From assembly GCA_964432995.1 (NCBI GenBank), contig CAYSPU010000022.1, positions 1 through 35,250 of the forward strand: DNA of 35,250 nt. Reading direction: 5' to 3'. Below the pieces are notes generated by a model that had not been told where the DNA came from, searched no databases, and saw only the letters and a list, made by a program, of their open reading frames with translations. The translations under genes were made by a program, and so were the position numbers. The stretch is from CAYSPU01 sp964432995. Its GTDB lineage: Bacteria; Verrucomicrobiota; Verrucomicrobiia; Limisphaerales; JAHDYP01. Shown one piece after another: positions 1 through 7,943 of this stretch (positions within the stretch are counted from its first letter, which is position 1; each line of letters opens with the position of its first letter).

Positions 1-760
1 CCTCCGTGTTGATGCCCTCGTAGGTCGAGGCCGGATAGCCGTAGTAGACCCAGAGGAAGGCGCAGATCTGGCAGCGATGCCCGGGCAGCGCGACCGTCTC
101 CGCGCCTTCCGGTGTCAGCCGGACGATCTCTCCCGGTCCCAGGTCGCGGACGGTTTCGTAGCCAAGGTTGGGGAAGGCGCAGCTCTCAAGGGTGGCCGCC
201 CAGGCTTCGGCCTTGCGCCCGAGGATGATCGGCGTGCGCCCGAGTTTGTCGCGGGCGGCGTAGATGCAATCGTCGGTGAGCAGGAGCATGGAACACGATC
301 CGGCGATGGCGTTTTGGGCGATCTGGATGCCTTCGGCGAAGGTGGCTCCCTGGTTGATGAAAAGCGCGACGAGTTCGGTGGGGTTCACTTCGCCGCCGCT
401 CATGGCGGTGAAATGTGCGGAGCGCAGCCCGTAGGCCTTGGTCACCAACTCGGCGAGGTTGGCGATGCGCCCCACCGTCACGATCGCGTAGTTGCCCAGG
501 TGCGAACCGATGATCAGCGGTTGATCCTCGGTATCGCTGATGACGCCGATGCCCATCCGCCCTTTGAGCTTGAGGACGTCCTGTTCGAATTTGGTGCGAA
601 ACTGGGCATTGGTGATGTCGTGGATGAAATGCCGGCAGCCGGTGCCGTCATGCACGGCCAAGCCGCCGCGGCGGGTGCCCAGGTGCGAATGATAGTCGGT
701 CCCGTAGAAGAGGTCGTCGACGCAATCGTCTTTTGAGACCACACCAAAATAGCCACCCAT
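1..760 (-). CDS. PurF-like amidophosphoribosyltransferase paralogue, C-terminus off the window
   Basis: The first ~253 residues are visible and the gene continues past the left edge. The protein resembles the glutamine amidotransferase class II (Ntn-hydrolase) half of amidophosphoribosyltransferase, with motifs such as YGTDYHSHLGTRRGG, NPTELVALFINQG, GSCSMLLL, AARDKLGRTP and SCAFPNLGYE. In canonical PurF the residue after Met is the catalytic Cys (MCGI.G). Here the start reads MGGYFGVVSK, so Gly occupies that place. I recall a Bacteroidetes/Clostridia PurF-like paralogue with the same MGG start, so this is probably a family trait and not damage. Glutamine hydrolysis by the usual mechanism would not be expected. 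The phosphoribosyltransferase half lies outside the window. The start is fixed by a good ribosome site that overlaps the end of leuD. Family assignment is firm; the reaction is uncertain. Confidence 0.88.
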   Translation of the reverse strand, partial: MGGYFGVVSKDDCVDDLFYGTDYHSHLGTRRGGLAVHDGTGCRHFIHDITNAQFRTKFEQDVLKLKGRMGIGVISDTEDQPLIIGSHLGNYAIVTVGRIANLAELVTKAYGLRSAHFTAMSGGEVNPTELVALFINQGATFAEGIQIAQNAIAGSCSMLLLTDDCIYAARDKLGRTPIILGRKAEAWAATLESCAFPNLGYETVRDLGPGEIVRLTPEGAETVALPGHRCQICAFLWVYYGYPASTYEGINTE

Positions 761-766
761 AGCGAG

Positions 767-771
767 TCCTT
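767..771 (-). promoter_or_regulatory. Shine-Dalgarno of the PurF-like gene, overlapping the leuD stop
   Basis: On the minus strand the sequence AAGGA lies 6 nt before the ATG at 760 and touches the leuD TGA at 773-771. This fixes the PurF-like start and suggests leuD and this gene are cotranscribed and possibly translationally coupled. Confidence 0.6.
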
Positions 772-1319
772 CAGCGGGGAATCATCCCGGTATTGCGGGC
801 GTAATGGAACAGGCCGCCGGCATCGACTACCGGCCGCACGTCGCCCAGCGGTTTGAGGGCGAGGACCCGGCCGCTGGCGGTCAGGGTCACGGTGCCGGCG
901 TCCAGATCGACCGACATCAGGTCGCCGGTCCGGACCACGTCGCAGAGGCGATCGACGGATTCGCACGGGTAGAGCTCCCCCGTAGCCACGGAATTGCGGA
1001 AGAAGATCCGTGCAAAGCTCTGGGCGACGACAACCTTGCACCCGGCGGAGCCGAGAGCGATCGGGGCGTGCTCCCTCGAGCTGCCGCACCCGAAGTTGCG
1101 TCCGGCAACCACGATGGGGTACTGCGAATCGAGTTGGCCCTCCGCCACGTAGCGTACCGGGTATTGGCTCTCCGGCAAGCCAATCAGGGCGTACCCCCCG
1201 AGCTTCTCGTACTCGTCCGGGATGGTCGGTACCAGGTTCAGATACTGCGCCGGAATGATCTGGTCGGTATCGATGTTGTCGCGCACCACAAACGCGGGAC
1301 CGGAGATGACAGACTGCAT
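771..1319 (-). CDS. leuD: 3-isopropylmalate dehydratase small subunit (LeuD)
   Basis: This 182-aa protein is the swivelling domain of isopropylmalate isomerase. With LeuC it converts 2-isopropylmalate to 3-isopropylmalate in cytoplasmic leucine synthesis. Visible hallmarks are NIDTDQIIPAQYL near the N-terminus, the GCGSSREHAP loop in the middle, the SFARIFFRNSVATGELYP segment, and a closing region NTGMIPR. The frame stays open upstream as far as 1499, but that extension is low-complexity Arg/Pro and has no similarity to LeuD, so I start at the internal ATG (1319, MQSVISGPAF). That gives a length typical of the shorter LeuD class. There is no strong ribosome site. The PurF-like gene begins 10 nt after its stop. 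No leuC is present in the window. A homoaconitase-type small subunit is an alternative, since the families are hard to separate by sequence alone. Confidence 0.92.
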   Translation of the reverse strand: MQSVISGPAFVVRDNIDTDQIIPAQYLNLVPTIPDEYEKLGGYALIGLPESQYPVRYVAEGQLDSQYPIVVAGRNFGCGSSREHAPIALGSAGCKVVVAQSFARIFFRNSVATGELYPCESVDRLCDVVRTGDLMSVDLDAGTVTLTASGRVLALKPLGDVRPVVDAGGLFHYARNTGMIPR

Positions 1320-1520
1320 GGGCCGAAATGTGGCGGGGCGACTCGTGGTTTTCAATCCCAAAGCCGCTCCGCGCCGCCGCGGGGGTTGCGCTTCAGAGCG
1401 GCGGACGCAGCGTCGAGCCGGGAACTGAGCGCGACGGATCCCTCGGTCGCAACGCCGCTCGACCGGACGCGGGCGGCTTGCGGCGTCGCCGTTAGGCATC
1501 CAGCATTTTGGCTCGCCGCC

Positions 1521-1529
1521 TGCTACACT
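1521..1529 (+). promoter_or_regulatory. candidate extended -10 promoter element for the propeller gene
   Basis: TGCTACACT fits the extended -10 pattern TGnTAnnnT. It lies 53 nt before the ATG at 1582, in the 262-bp divergent gap between leuD and the propeller gene. No convincing -35 box was seen. If used, transcription would begin near 1536, which favours the ATG at 1582 over the in-frame TTG at 1537. The rest of the gap shows nothing I can name. Confidence 0.3.
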
Positions 1530-1581
1530 GGGGGTCTTGACGAAGCGGTATTCGGCCGCGAGTCTTTGCGGCCATACGTTG

Positions 1582-3711
1582 ATGTCCAGGCCACGATTCA
1601 GCGTCGAAATACAATGGCGGGGGGGAGAATGGCTCGCCCTCCGGCTTTTCCTCGTGCTCTTCCTGATCCAGGGGCTGTCGGCTTCGGAGGCGGTCCGATG
1701 GCGCTGGTCGCTTCCTTACCCCCACGGGAACAACGTGGTGGACATGACCTGGGGTGCCCCTTGGGGCATGGCGGTCCAGGTGACCGAGCGGGGTCAGCTC
1801 CACACCAGCTCGGATCTGGAGCTGTGGCTGCCCCGGCAGAGCGGAACCACGAAGGCGCTTCGTGGGGTGGCGTTCCTGGGAGAGCGGATGGTGGTTACCG
1901 GGGAAGCGGGGACGGTTCTCTACGCGGACGCGCCCGGGGACATTCGGGCCGGGACCTTGGTGGATGGGGCGACGGCAGACTGGCTCGAGGCGGTGGCCGC
2001 CTCCGCCACGTTGGCGGTGGCGGTGGGCGACAACGGGGCCATCTACACGACCGCCGATGGGATCTCCTGGAAGCGACAAAGTTCAGGGACCAACGCCTGG
2101 CTGTCCGGGGTGGCATCGGGACCGGATGGGTTTGTGGCGGTTGGGGAAGCGGGGTGCATCCTGACCAGCGAGAACGGCACCAACTGGGTCCGCCGGGGCA
2201 GCACGCGCACGAACGACCTGCACCGGGTGCGCTACGCGGGCGGGGCGTTCACAGCGGTGGGCGACGCGGGTCTGGTGCTGGTGAGTCCCGACGGCGCGAG
2301 TTGGAGCCGGGTGACCACGGGGGCGACCGGCGCACTGCACGACTCGGCGCGGGAGGACACCAAACGATTGATCGCCGGCGACACCGAGGTGCGACTTTCC
2401 CTCACGGGCGGCCTCAGTTGGTCGGACGAACTGGCGCGTGCGGATGGGCCGCCTTCCTGGACCTACTACACGGCGTTGAGCGTGAGCAACCACTTCCTGA
2501 TTGCCGGTCGCAGCGGCATGATGGCCGAAGCGGGGCCGGCCGGTCTGGCCTACGCCTGGGCGGCTCGTTCCACCCTCCTGCGGAACTGGCTCTGGGACGC
2601 CGTGTGGGTGCCGAATCTGTTCGTCGCCGTTGGCGACCGGGGAACCATCCTCAGCAGCGGCAACGGCGTGAGCTGGACGCTCGAATACCCGCCGCTCGTT
2701 TTCACGAACACCGTCTTCCTGGGCGTCGGCGGAAGCACCAATCTGCTCGTCGCCGCGGGCAGTTCCGGCGCCGTGGCGTACAGCCCCTACGCCCTGGCCG
2801 ACGTCCTCGTCACCAACGAATTCGGGATCGTTGTCACCCAACAGGTCAACACCCTCGGCGTCGTCTGGCACGAGGTGGACCCCCGCCCCGCATCGCACGA
2901 TCTGCAGGGCGTGTGCAGCCACGCCGGTCGTTCCTGGATTTGTGGCGACCGCGGAACCGTCTTCTCCAGCGAGAACGGTTACCAATGGACGGCGCATCCC
3001 ACGCCCGTCACGAATTTCCTGAGCAGCATCTGCGGCTTCCCGGGCGGCCTGGTGGCGTCCGGCGACGACGGCGCCCTGATGCACAGCCCGGACGGAACGA
3101 ATTGGAGCTCGGTCACGAGCGGCACGACCGACTGGATCTACCGCTTGCGGGAACGCGACGGGCAACTCGTGGCGGTGGGCCAGAACGGGCTCGTCCTAAC
3201 CAGCACGAACGGCACCTCGTGGACGCGGCAAAACACGGGAGTCACCCAGTGGCTCAACGACGTGACATGGGTCGGTGATCGCTGGTGGGCGATCGGCACT
3301 CAGGGCACGGTGCTCAGCAGCACCAACCTCGTCGACTGGAAGGCCGTCGGCTGCATCACGATGAAGGCCCTCTACGGCGCCGCCACCGACACCCGTCAAC
3401 TCGTCGTCGTCGGCATCGAGGGAATCGTCCTCCGCAGCCCCATTGTTCCCGACCGGACACCCGTCGAAATCCTCAGCTATGCCCACGAGATCGGCACCAA
3501 CGGCACGGCGGCCCAGAACATCTTCCTCTTTGGCGGTCACCCCGATCAGCAGTTCACCCGCGATTACACCTCCGCGGTCGAGACCAACGCCTGGACGGTT
3601 GGTCCCCAGCTCGAATTCCACGATGCGTCGGGCACGCTCTACTATTTCGAGACCGTGCCGTTCAGCAACGCGCCGCCGGCCGAGTTCTATCGCGCCACCC
3701 TCCTGCCGTGA
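1582..3711 (+). CDS. secreted beta-propeller protein with BNR/Ycf48-like repeats
   Basis: This is a predicted exported protein of 709 aa. A short N-region is followed by a hydrophobic stretch (LALRLFLVLFLIQGLSASEA) that looks like a Sec signal peptide. The body is a run of repeats of roughly 40-45 residues with the pattern DGxxWxxxxSGT...LxxVxxxxxxFVAVGxxGxIxxSxNG, for example GFVAVGEAGCILTSENGTNW and QLVAVGQNGLVLTSTNGTSW. These are typical of BNR/sialidase-like and Ycf48-like propellers. The last ~85 residues form a different beta-rich module ending EFYRATLLP, matching the Y/F-R tails of other exported proteins in this window. The frame is open back to a TTG at 1537, but I prefer the ATG at 1582. 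It is convergent with the oxidoreductase gene. Specific function and ligand are unknown. Confidence 0.85.
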   Translation: MSRPRFSVEIQWRGGEWLALRLFLVLFLIQGLSASEAVRWRWSLPYPHGNNVVDMTWGAPWGMAVQVTERGQLHTSSDLELWLPRQSGTTKALRGVAFLGERMVVTGEAGTVLYADAPGDIRAGTLVDGATADWLEAVAASATLAVAVGDNGAIYTTADGISWKRQSSGTNAWLSGVASGPDGFVAVGEAGCILTSENGTNWVRRGSTRTNDLHRVRYAGGAFTAVGDAGLVLVSPDGASWSRVTTGATGALHDSAREDTKRLIAGDTEVRLSLTGGLSWSDELARADGPPSWTYYTALSVSNHFLIAGRSGMMAEAGPAGLAYAWAARSTLLRNWLWDAVWVPNLFVAVGDRGTILSSGNGVSWTLEYPPLVFTNTVFLGVGGSTNLLVAAGSSGAVAYSPYALADVLVTNEFGIVVTQQVNTLGVVWHEVDPRPASHDLQGVCSHAGRSWICGDRGTVFSSENGYQWTAHPTPVTNFLSSICGFPGGLVASGDDGALMHSPDGTNWSSVTSGTTDWIYRLRERDGQLVAVGQNGLVLTSTNGTSWTRQNTGVTQWLNDVTWVGDRWWAIGTQGTVLSSTNLVDWKAVGCITMKALYGAATDTRQLVVVGIEGIVLRSPIVPDRTPVEILSYAHEIGTNGTAAQNIFLFGGHPDQQFTRDYTSAVETNAWTVGPQLEFHDASGTLYYFETVPFSNAPPAEFYRATLLP

Positions 3712-3730
3712 ACCGCTGCCGTCGGTTCAT

Positions 3731-3835
3731 GGATGCACACGGATATCAAGAAGCCGCGCAGCGCCCGGTCTTCATCCCGTGGGCGAAAAGGACAGCCCGG
3801 CCTGAATCCGTGTTCATCAGTGTTCATCCGTGGTT
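3731..3835. repeat. imperfect inverted repeat of 'GGATGAACAC' decamers
   Basis: The left arm at 3731-3744 reads ggatgcacacggat. The right arm at 3806-3835 contains three staggered copies of the reverse-complement decamer (tgttcatcag, tgttcatccg, then a partial tggtt). The left arm matches the reverse complement of 3806-3819 at 12 of 14 positions, with about 60 bp between. The element starts 19 bp after the propeller stop codon. I recall similar 'cacggatgaacacggatg' motifs in intergenic regions of many environmental bacteria, so I read it as a dispersed palindromic element. It could also fold as a transcript end between the two convergent genes. Confidence 0.6.
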
Positions 3836-3904
3836 TTCCGTCCTTGGCTCCGCAAGAAACTGAAGTGACCAGGCGGAAAGCACCCGGCGGCTCGCTCGCT
3901 GATT

Positions 3905-4032
3905 TGCCGACCTGCCGATGCGCCGACGTGCCGACGCGCCGACGTGCCGACGTGCCGACGTGCCGACGTGCCGACGTGCCGACGTGCCGACGTGCCGCCG
4001 TGCCGCCGTGCCGACGCGCCGACGCGCCGACC
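3905..4032. repeat. tandem array, sixteen copies of an 8-bp unit (consensus TGCCGACG)
   Basis: Exactly sixteen 8-bp units run head to tail across 128 bp. Variants occur mainly at the edges (TGCCGACC, TGCCGATG, CGCCGACG, TGCCGCCG) and the centre is perfect. The array lies between the convergent propeller and oxidoreductase genes, ending 17 bp before the latter's stop. It is noncoding: an 8-bp period leaves several frames open, which produces false repetitive Arg/Ala-rich reading frames on both strands. The uniform core suggests slippage-driven copy-number change. The remainder of the 3712-4049 gap, outside this array and the inverted repeat, shows nothing recognisable. Confidence 0.92.
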
Positions 4033-4049
4033 CACCGGCCCTCCCTCGA

Positions 4050-5375
4050 CTACCCTTCCGGCAGCCTCCACGGCGCCCGGTACTGACGCCCCAGGAACGC
4101 GTTCGCCGCCGGCGCTTCGGGGAACGACTCCGTCTCGGCATCGAAACGCAACGTCACGTTGCCCGCCTGCCAGGAGGCATTCGCCAGGTGACAGAGCAAC
4201 GTGGAGGCGTGGCCGATGGCGACATCCGCCGCCGGGAGCTGCCGGCTCCGAATGCAGTCTACGAAATTCTGGATGTGGGCGCGGTCGCCTTGTCGGCCCG
4301 GAGTGGAGGCCACCAGCTCGTCGTTGGCGTCGTACACTTGCCAGCCGCCACCGTGGCGTCCCAGATACATGAACCCGCGCGTCCCGAGGATCTCGAGCTT
4401 CGTGGCGCAGAAGGGCCAATGCGGGAAGGCGTCGGACTCGCGAATTTCCCCGGCGATCTTCTTCATGTACGGGGTCCAAAGGGCGCTCTCGAAGAGGAGC
4501 GTAGACTTCCCGTAGTCGAACGTGGCGAACTGCGTGTCGGCCGTGTCGCGCCCGTCTTCCAGGGCGTAGACGCCGCCCTGACAGGAAACGGATCGGGGGT
4601 GCGGGGGGTCGCCCATCATGAAGCGGGCGAGATCCAATTGGTGTACGGCGTCGCCGGCGATGGGGCCGACGCTGAACTCACGGTAGCTGAGCCAGCGACG
4701 ATTCGGGTGATACGGCAGCTTGGCCGCCGGTCCGCACCACAGGTCGTAATCGAACCCGTCCGGCACGGGACCCGCCGGGCCCAGCGGCGTCCGCGGATGC
4801 TCCATCAGATTGAACACGCGAATCAGGTGAATGTCGCCCAACTTGCCCGACTCCACATACTCCTTGGCGGCGTGGGCGTAGGGCGCGCTCCGGGTTTGTG
4901 TGCCCACTTGAACGACGCGCCGGTGCTTCCGGGCGGCGGCGATCATCGCCCGACCTTCGCGCGCGTTGTGCGCCATTGGCTTCTCCACATAGACGTCCTT
5001 GCCGGCCTCACAGGCCAGGATCGTCGCCAACCCATGCCAATGATCCGGCGTGGCCACCACCAGGGCGTCAACCGTCCGGTCCTCCAGCACGCGGCGGAAG
5101 TCGGCCGCCGTCTGCGGCGGGCGCGCCAACGGCGGGTCGAACGCGGCGACCGACCGCGCCCAGCGCCGCTGGTCCGGATCGCACAGCCACGCGATCTCGA
5201 TGTCGGGTCGGCGGGCAAACATCTGCGCCAGGGTGATGCCGCGTCCGCCCAAGCCGACGATGGCCACCCGCAACCGCTCGTTGCTTCCCTGAGCGCGGGG
5301 GTTGAGGCCGAGGACCAGGCTGCCGGTGAATCCGGCGGATGCGCCCACAAACTGGCGTCGAGAGACCGTATCCAT
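4050..5375 (-). CDS. Gfo/Idh/MocA family NAD(P)-dependent oxidoreductase with TAT signal
   Basis: This is a 441-aa protein. Residues 5-24 hold a twin-arginine signal (SRRQFVGASAGFTGSLVLGL), so export of a folded, cofactor-loaded enzyme is expected. A Rossmann fold follows, with VAIVGLGGRG at about 37-46 and the family EKP motif at 131-133 (VYVEKPMAHN). The C-terminal alpha/beta domain contains GDAVHQLDLARFMMG, where the family usually has its catalytic-site His/Asp. PVC bacteria carry many such paralogues acting on sugars or sugar derivatives; the substrate cannot be told here. The frame extends 20 codons further upstream, but the ATG at 5375 is preceded by GGAG at suitable spacing and places the twin arginines correctly. 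The gene is monocistronic as far as can be seen. Confidence 0.92.
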   Translation of the reverse strand: MDTVSRRQFVGASAGFTGSLVLGLNPRAQGSNERLRVAIVGLGGRGITLAQMFARRPDIEIAWLCDPDQRRWARSVAAFDPPLARPPQTAADFRRVLEDRTVDALVVATPDHWHGLATILACEAGKDVYVEKPMAHNAREGRAMIAAARKHRRVVQVGTQTRSAPYAHAAKEYVESGKLGDIHLIRVFNLMEHPRTPLGPAGPVPDGFDYDLWCGPAAKLPYHPNRRWLSYREFSVGPIAGDAVHQLDLARFMMGDPPHPRSVSCQGGVYALEDGRDTADTQFATFDYGKSTLLFESALWTPYMKKIAGEIRESDAFPHWPFCATKLEILGTRGFMYLGRHGGGWQVYDANDELVASTPGRQGDRAHIQNFVDCIRSRQLPAADVAIGHASTLLCHLANASWQAGNVTLRFDAETESFPEAPAANAFLGRQYRAPWRLPEG

Positions 5376-5539
5376 AAAAGCTCCGTGGTGAGGATGGAAT
5401 GTCTCTACCCTTTGAACGCGAAACCGGGCCCGCATGCAAACATTCTCTGACCGGGCAACCTCAGCATCCTCCTGACCCGTCCTCGGGACGTCCTCTCCAC
5501 CAGCGGGCCGGAGACCGGTGGTTCACGCACGGATGCAGC

Positions 5540-5616
5540 AACTTGTGGCGCCCTCAGAAAGGTCGCCCCACCTTTCATGCGAAGCGGTGTCCCAGAATGG
5601 GGAGGGGCATTCATGG
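5540..5616. repeat. dispersed repeat, copy A (with internal hairpin)
   Basis: A 77-bp stretch aligns without gaps to 9017-9093 at roughly 70% identity by eye, in the same orientation. The shared core includes CGCCC.ACC.T.CATGCGAA. Copy A contains a perfect 7-bp stem at 5557-5576 (GAAAGGT, 6-nt loop, ACCTTTC). It ends 26 bp past the stop of the 766-aa gene in the direction of transcription. The rest of the 267-bp gap between that stop and the oxidoreductase start at 5375 shows nothing else I can name. Confidence 0.6.
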
Positions 5617-5642
5617 GAGGGGCGGGCTGGACCACGAAGCCG

Positions 5643-7943
5643 TCAAGGCGGAAGGGCGGCCGGAGGCAGGAGTCGGACCCGGTAGTAGCCGGTCCCGGTT
5701 TCTCCGCTGGCCGACGCCAGCGCCTGGGGCGAGTCGTCGAACCACTGGACCCGGGCGTTTCGGGCCAGCAGCGCGGTGCTCCAGGATTGCCAGGTCATAA
5801 GGTCGTCGCCGCGTTCGATCTGGTAGACTTGGCCGGGCGTGGCGACAAACTCCAACTCGAAGCCGCTGCCAGGCACGCAGCGAAAGCGGCTGATCTCGAG
5901 CGGAGACCCGGTGCCGTTGGTCGATGCCGACGCGTCCAGGACGTGCGCGGCATAGGCCAGGTCGAGAAGGTTCGTCGGCGACCCGGCGAGGTCGAACAGA
6001 ACCAGCAGGTTGGTGCTCTCTCCCGGCGCGAGGGTCTGGTCGAACGCGACGAAAGGGCTGCCCTCGCAAGTGCCGTTGGCGTTCGCCACCGTGTCGTTGC
6101 CAGACAATCCACTGACGACAAGCCGCCCGTGGTAGATGGTTCCGCAGAGCGAGTTGGTCAACGGATTGGTCACGCGGACACTCTGGCCGAAGAGACCCAG
6201 CTCGGGGATGAGTACCACCGGCGTTACCGGCTCGGCCAACGGCAACGACACCTGCATCACGACCGTTCCGGTGACCGTGCCTCCCTCCTCGTCGCTAAGG
6301 AGGTAGTGGAAACTGTCGGGACCAGTGAAGTACGCCGGCGGTCTGTAGAACAGCGTGCCTTCCACCCGGAGCACTTCTCCTCCGGCCTCGCTTGTCGGGT
6401 CGATACTCTCCACCCGCAAGGCGCTGCCGTCGGAGCTCGAGTCGTTTGCCAGCAGATCGCTTTCGGCGAGGCAAACAGAGGTGTTCTGCAAACCCAGGAA
6501 GGAGTCGGATTCGGCGACGGGCAGGGCCGTCAGGACCATCCTGACCCGGGCATTCGAGGCGGCATAGAAAAGAGCGTCCGCTCCGTTCCAGTCGAACTCG
6601 AGGGGACCGACGGCGTCCGGTTGCACGGCGCAGACGAGGTTCTCGAGTTCCGCGAAGGGGATCTCCTGACCGGCGACCACCTCCAGGCCGTGGAGGAGCA
6701 ACCGCGCCTGGTCAGGGCGAGGAACGGAGTCGAAGCGGATGCCGCGCAATTCGTCCGGGCTGACGAAGTTCGTCGCGAAGTCGGCGGCACGAAACGGAAC
6801 GAGTGTGCCGGCGTGTCCCCGTTTGGGGCAATCGCGGGCGACCGGCAACTCCTCCAACACCACCGCCACTTCCACGTCGTCAACGTAGAAACCGCGGTCC
6901 TGCAGAGCGTCATCGGATCGGAATCGAAACCGCACCTGGAAGTTCGTGACGGCGTAGGGAACATCGAGGGGGATCGTGGCTTTGATCCACTGCCGGGCCA
7001 CGGCGCCACTGACCTCGCCCTCGGCGGGCCGCCACGTGTCGCCCCCGTCGCCCGAGACCTCCACGCTGGCGAAGTCGGCGTTGGCTTCCGTCACCAGGTA
7101 TTCCCACCAACTGAGGAGGAACGCCCTGCCCGGCCAGGCGCTCAGATCGATGGGCGGAGAAGTGAGGCAGCCGTCTTCGTTGGCGTCGTAGAAGCCGGAC
7201 AGGCTCGTCGCCCACACCTGACTGCCGGGGCAGGCGGTGCCCGGGTCTGCAGCCGGGATGCCCCATTCCCACGAACTCCGGCCGCTCACCGTGAATCCGC
7301 CGGGGCCGGCTTCGAAGTCCTCCCTATAGACAGTGAGCTCCTGACTGGGGTCCGAGCGTGCGAGGAGCGTGCGCACCTGGATGTCGTCCAGAAAAACACC
7401 CGGACAGTCATACGAAGCGTCGGATCGCAGGCGGAAACGGAAACGGAAGTTCACCACCGCGTATTCGGGTCCGAGGACGATCCGCTGCCGCGTCCAGTTG
7501 GCGTTGACCACGCCGCTGACCTCTCCGTAGGCGACCGCCCAATTGCCCCCGCCGTCGCGGCTGACCTCGAGGCTCGCGAAGTCGAAATCCGGTTCGGTGA
7601 CCAGGCACTGCCACCAGGTCAGGAGGAAGAGGTGGTTGGTGAAGCGCTGCAAGTTGATGGGGGGCGAAGTCAGGTAGTCATTCGCCCCGGGCCGGTAGTT
7701 GGTTTGCAGGCCTGTGGCCCATGTATTCGTGCCGGAATGCGCGGTCCCCGGCCCGTTCGTCGGGGTACCCCAACTCCAGGTGCTCAGGGGCGAGGCGGCA
7801 TAGCCCCCCTCGCCGGATTCGAAGTCTTCCCGATAGACAACCTCCGTCCGGGCCGGGACGGAGAGAAGAAGCCAGGCGGACAGGGCGGTCGGCCCGATAC
7901 GAACGGCAGGCCTTGGCAGGCGCGGAAACCGGAATCGTTTCAC
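5643..7943 (-). CDS. secreted protein with two MAM-like jelly-roll domains and an Ig/cadherin-like domain
   Basis: This 766-aa predicted exported protein has a signal peptide around residues 18-34 (TALSAWLLLSVPARTE). Two homologous beta-sandwich modules follow (about 36-200 and 208-365). Each has the pattern VYREDFE.G.GG, W.WG.P, YLTSPPI.L, WW..LVTE.DFASLEVS.DGG..W, and FR.RSD......FLDDI.V, as in MAM or bacillopeptidase F-like jelly rolls. Near 470-550 is a bacterial Ig/cadherin-like module (LLANDSSSDGS, FYRPPAYFTGPDSFHYLLSD). The C-terminus is a small beta module (YQIERGDDLMTWQSW) ending YYRVRLLPP. The start is a GTG whose last bases form GTGA with the TGA of the PpiC lipoprotein gene, a 4-nt overlap implying translational coupling. 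It is the last gene of the six-gene block. A surface adhesion or carbohydrate-binding role is likely but unproven. Confidence 0.85.
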   Translation of the reverse strand: MKRFRFPRLPRPAVRIGPTALSAWLLLSVPARTEVVYREDFESGEGGYAASPLSTWSWGTPTNGPGTAHSGTNTWATGLQTNYRPGANDYLTSPPINLQRFTNHLFLLTWWQCLVTEPDFDFASLEVSRDGGGNWAVAYGEVSGVVNANWTRQRIVLGPEYAVVNFRFRFRLRSDASYDCPGVFLDDIQVRTLLARSDPSQELTVYREDFEAGPGGFTVSGRSSWEWGIPAADPGTACPGSQVWATSLSGFYDANEDGCLTSPPIDLSAWPGRAFLLSWWEYLVTEANADFASVEVSGDGGDTWRPAEGEVSGAVARQWIKATIPLDVPYAVTNFQVRFRFRSDDALQDRGFYVDDVEVAVVLEELPVARDCPKRGHAGTLVPFRAADFATNFVSPDELRGIRFDSVPRPDQARLLLHGLEVVAGQEIPFAELENLVCAVQPDAVGPLEFDWNGADALFYAASNARVRMVLTALPVAESDSFLGLQNTSVCLAESDLLANDSSSDGSALRVESIDPTSEAGGEVLRVEGTLFYRPPAYFTGPDSFHYLLSDEEGGTVTGTVVMQVSLPLAEPVTPVVLIPELGLFGQSVRVTNPLTNSLCGTIYHGRLVVSGLSGNDTVANANGTCEGSPFVAFDQTLAPGESTNLLVLFDLAGSPTNLLDLAYAAHVLDASASTNGTGSPLEISRFRCVPGSGFELEFVATPGQVYQIERGDDLMTWQSWSTALLARNARVQWFDDSPQALASASGETGTGYYRVRLLPPAALPP

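Noticed and set aside
1320..1499. 60-codon N-terminal extension of leuD
   Set aside because: Low-complexity Arg/Pro sequence, absent from LeuD proteins; the internal ATG gives the family start.
1537..1581. TTG start for the propeller protein
   Set aside because: A plausible -10 element ends at 1529, leaving no room for a leader, and the ATG at 1582 gives a cleaner signal peptide.
804..3278. 824-aa plus-strand frame crossing leuD and the propeller gene
   Set aside because: It runs antisense to leuD, then out of frame through the propeller repeats; no recognisable domain.
3905..4032. Possible CRISPR array
   Set aside because: Repeat unit is 8 bp with no spacers and no cas genes nearby.
3817..4479. 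Repetitive Arg/Ala/His-rich frames on both strands at the 8-bp array
   Set aside because: They arise because three 8-bp units equal eight codons, giving open frames in several phases; no start context or homology.
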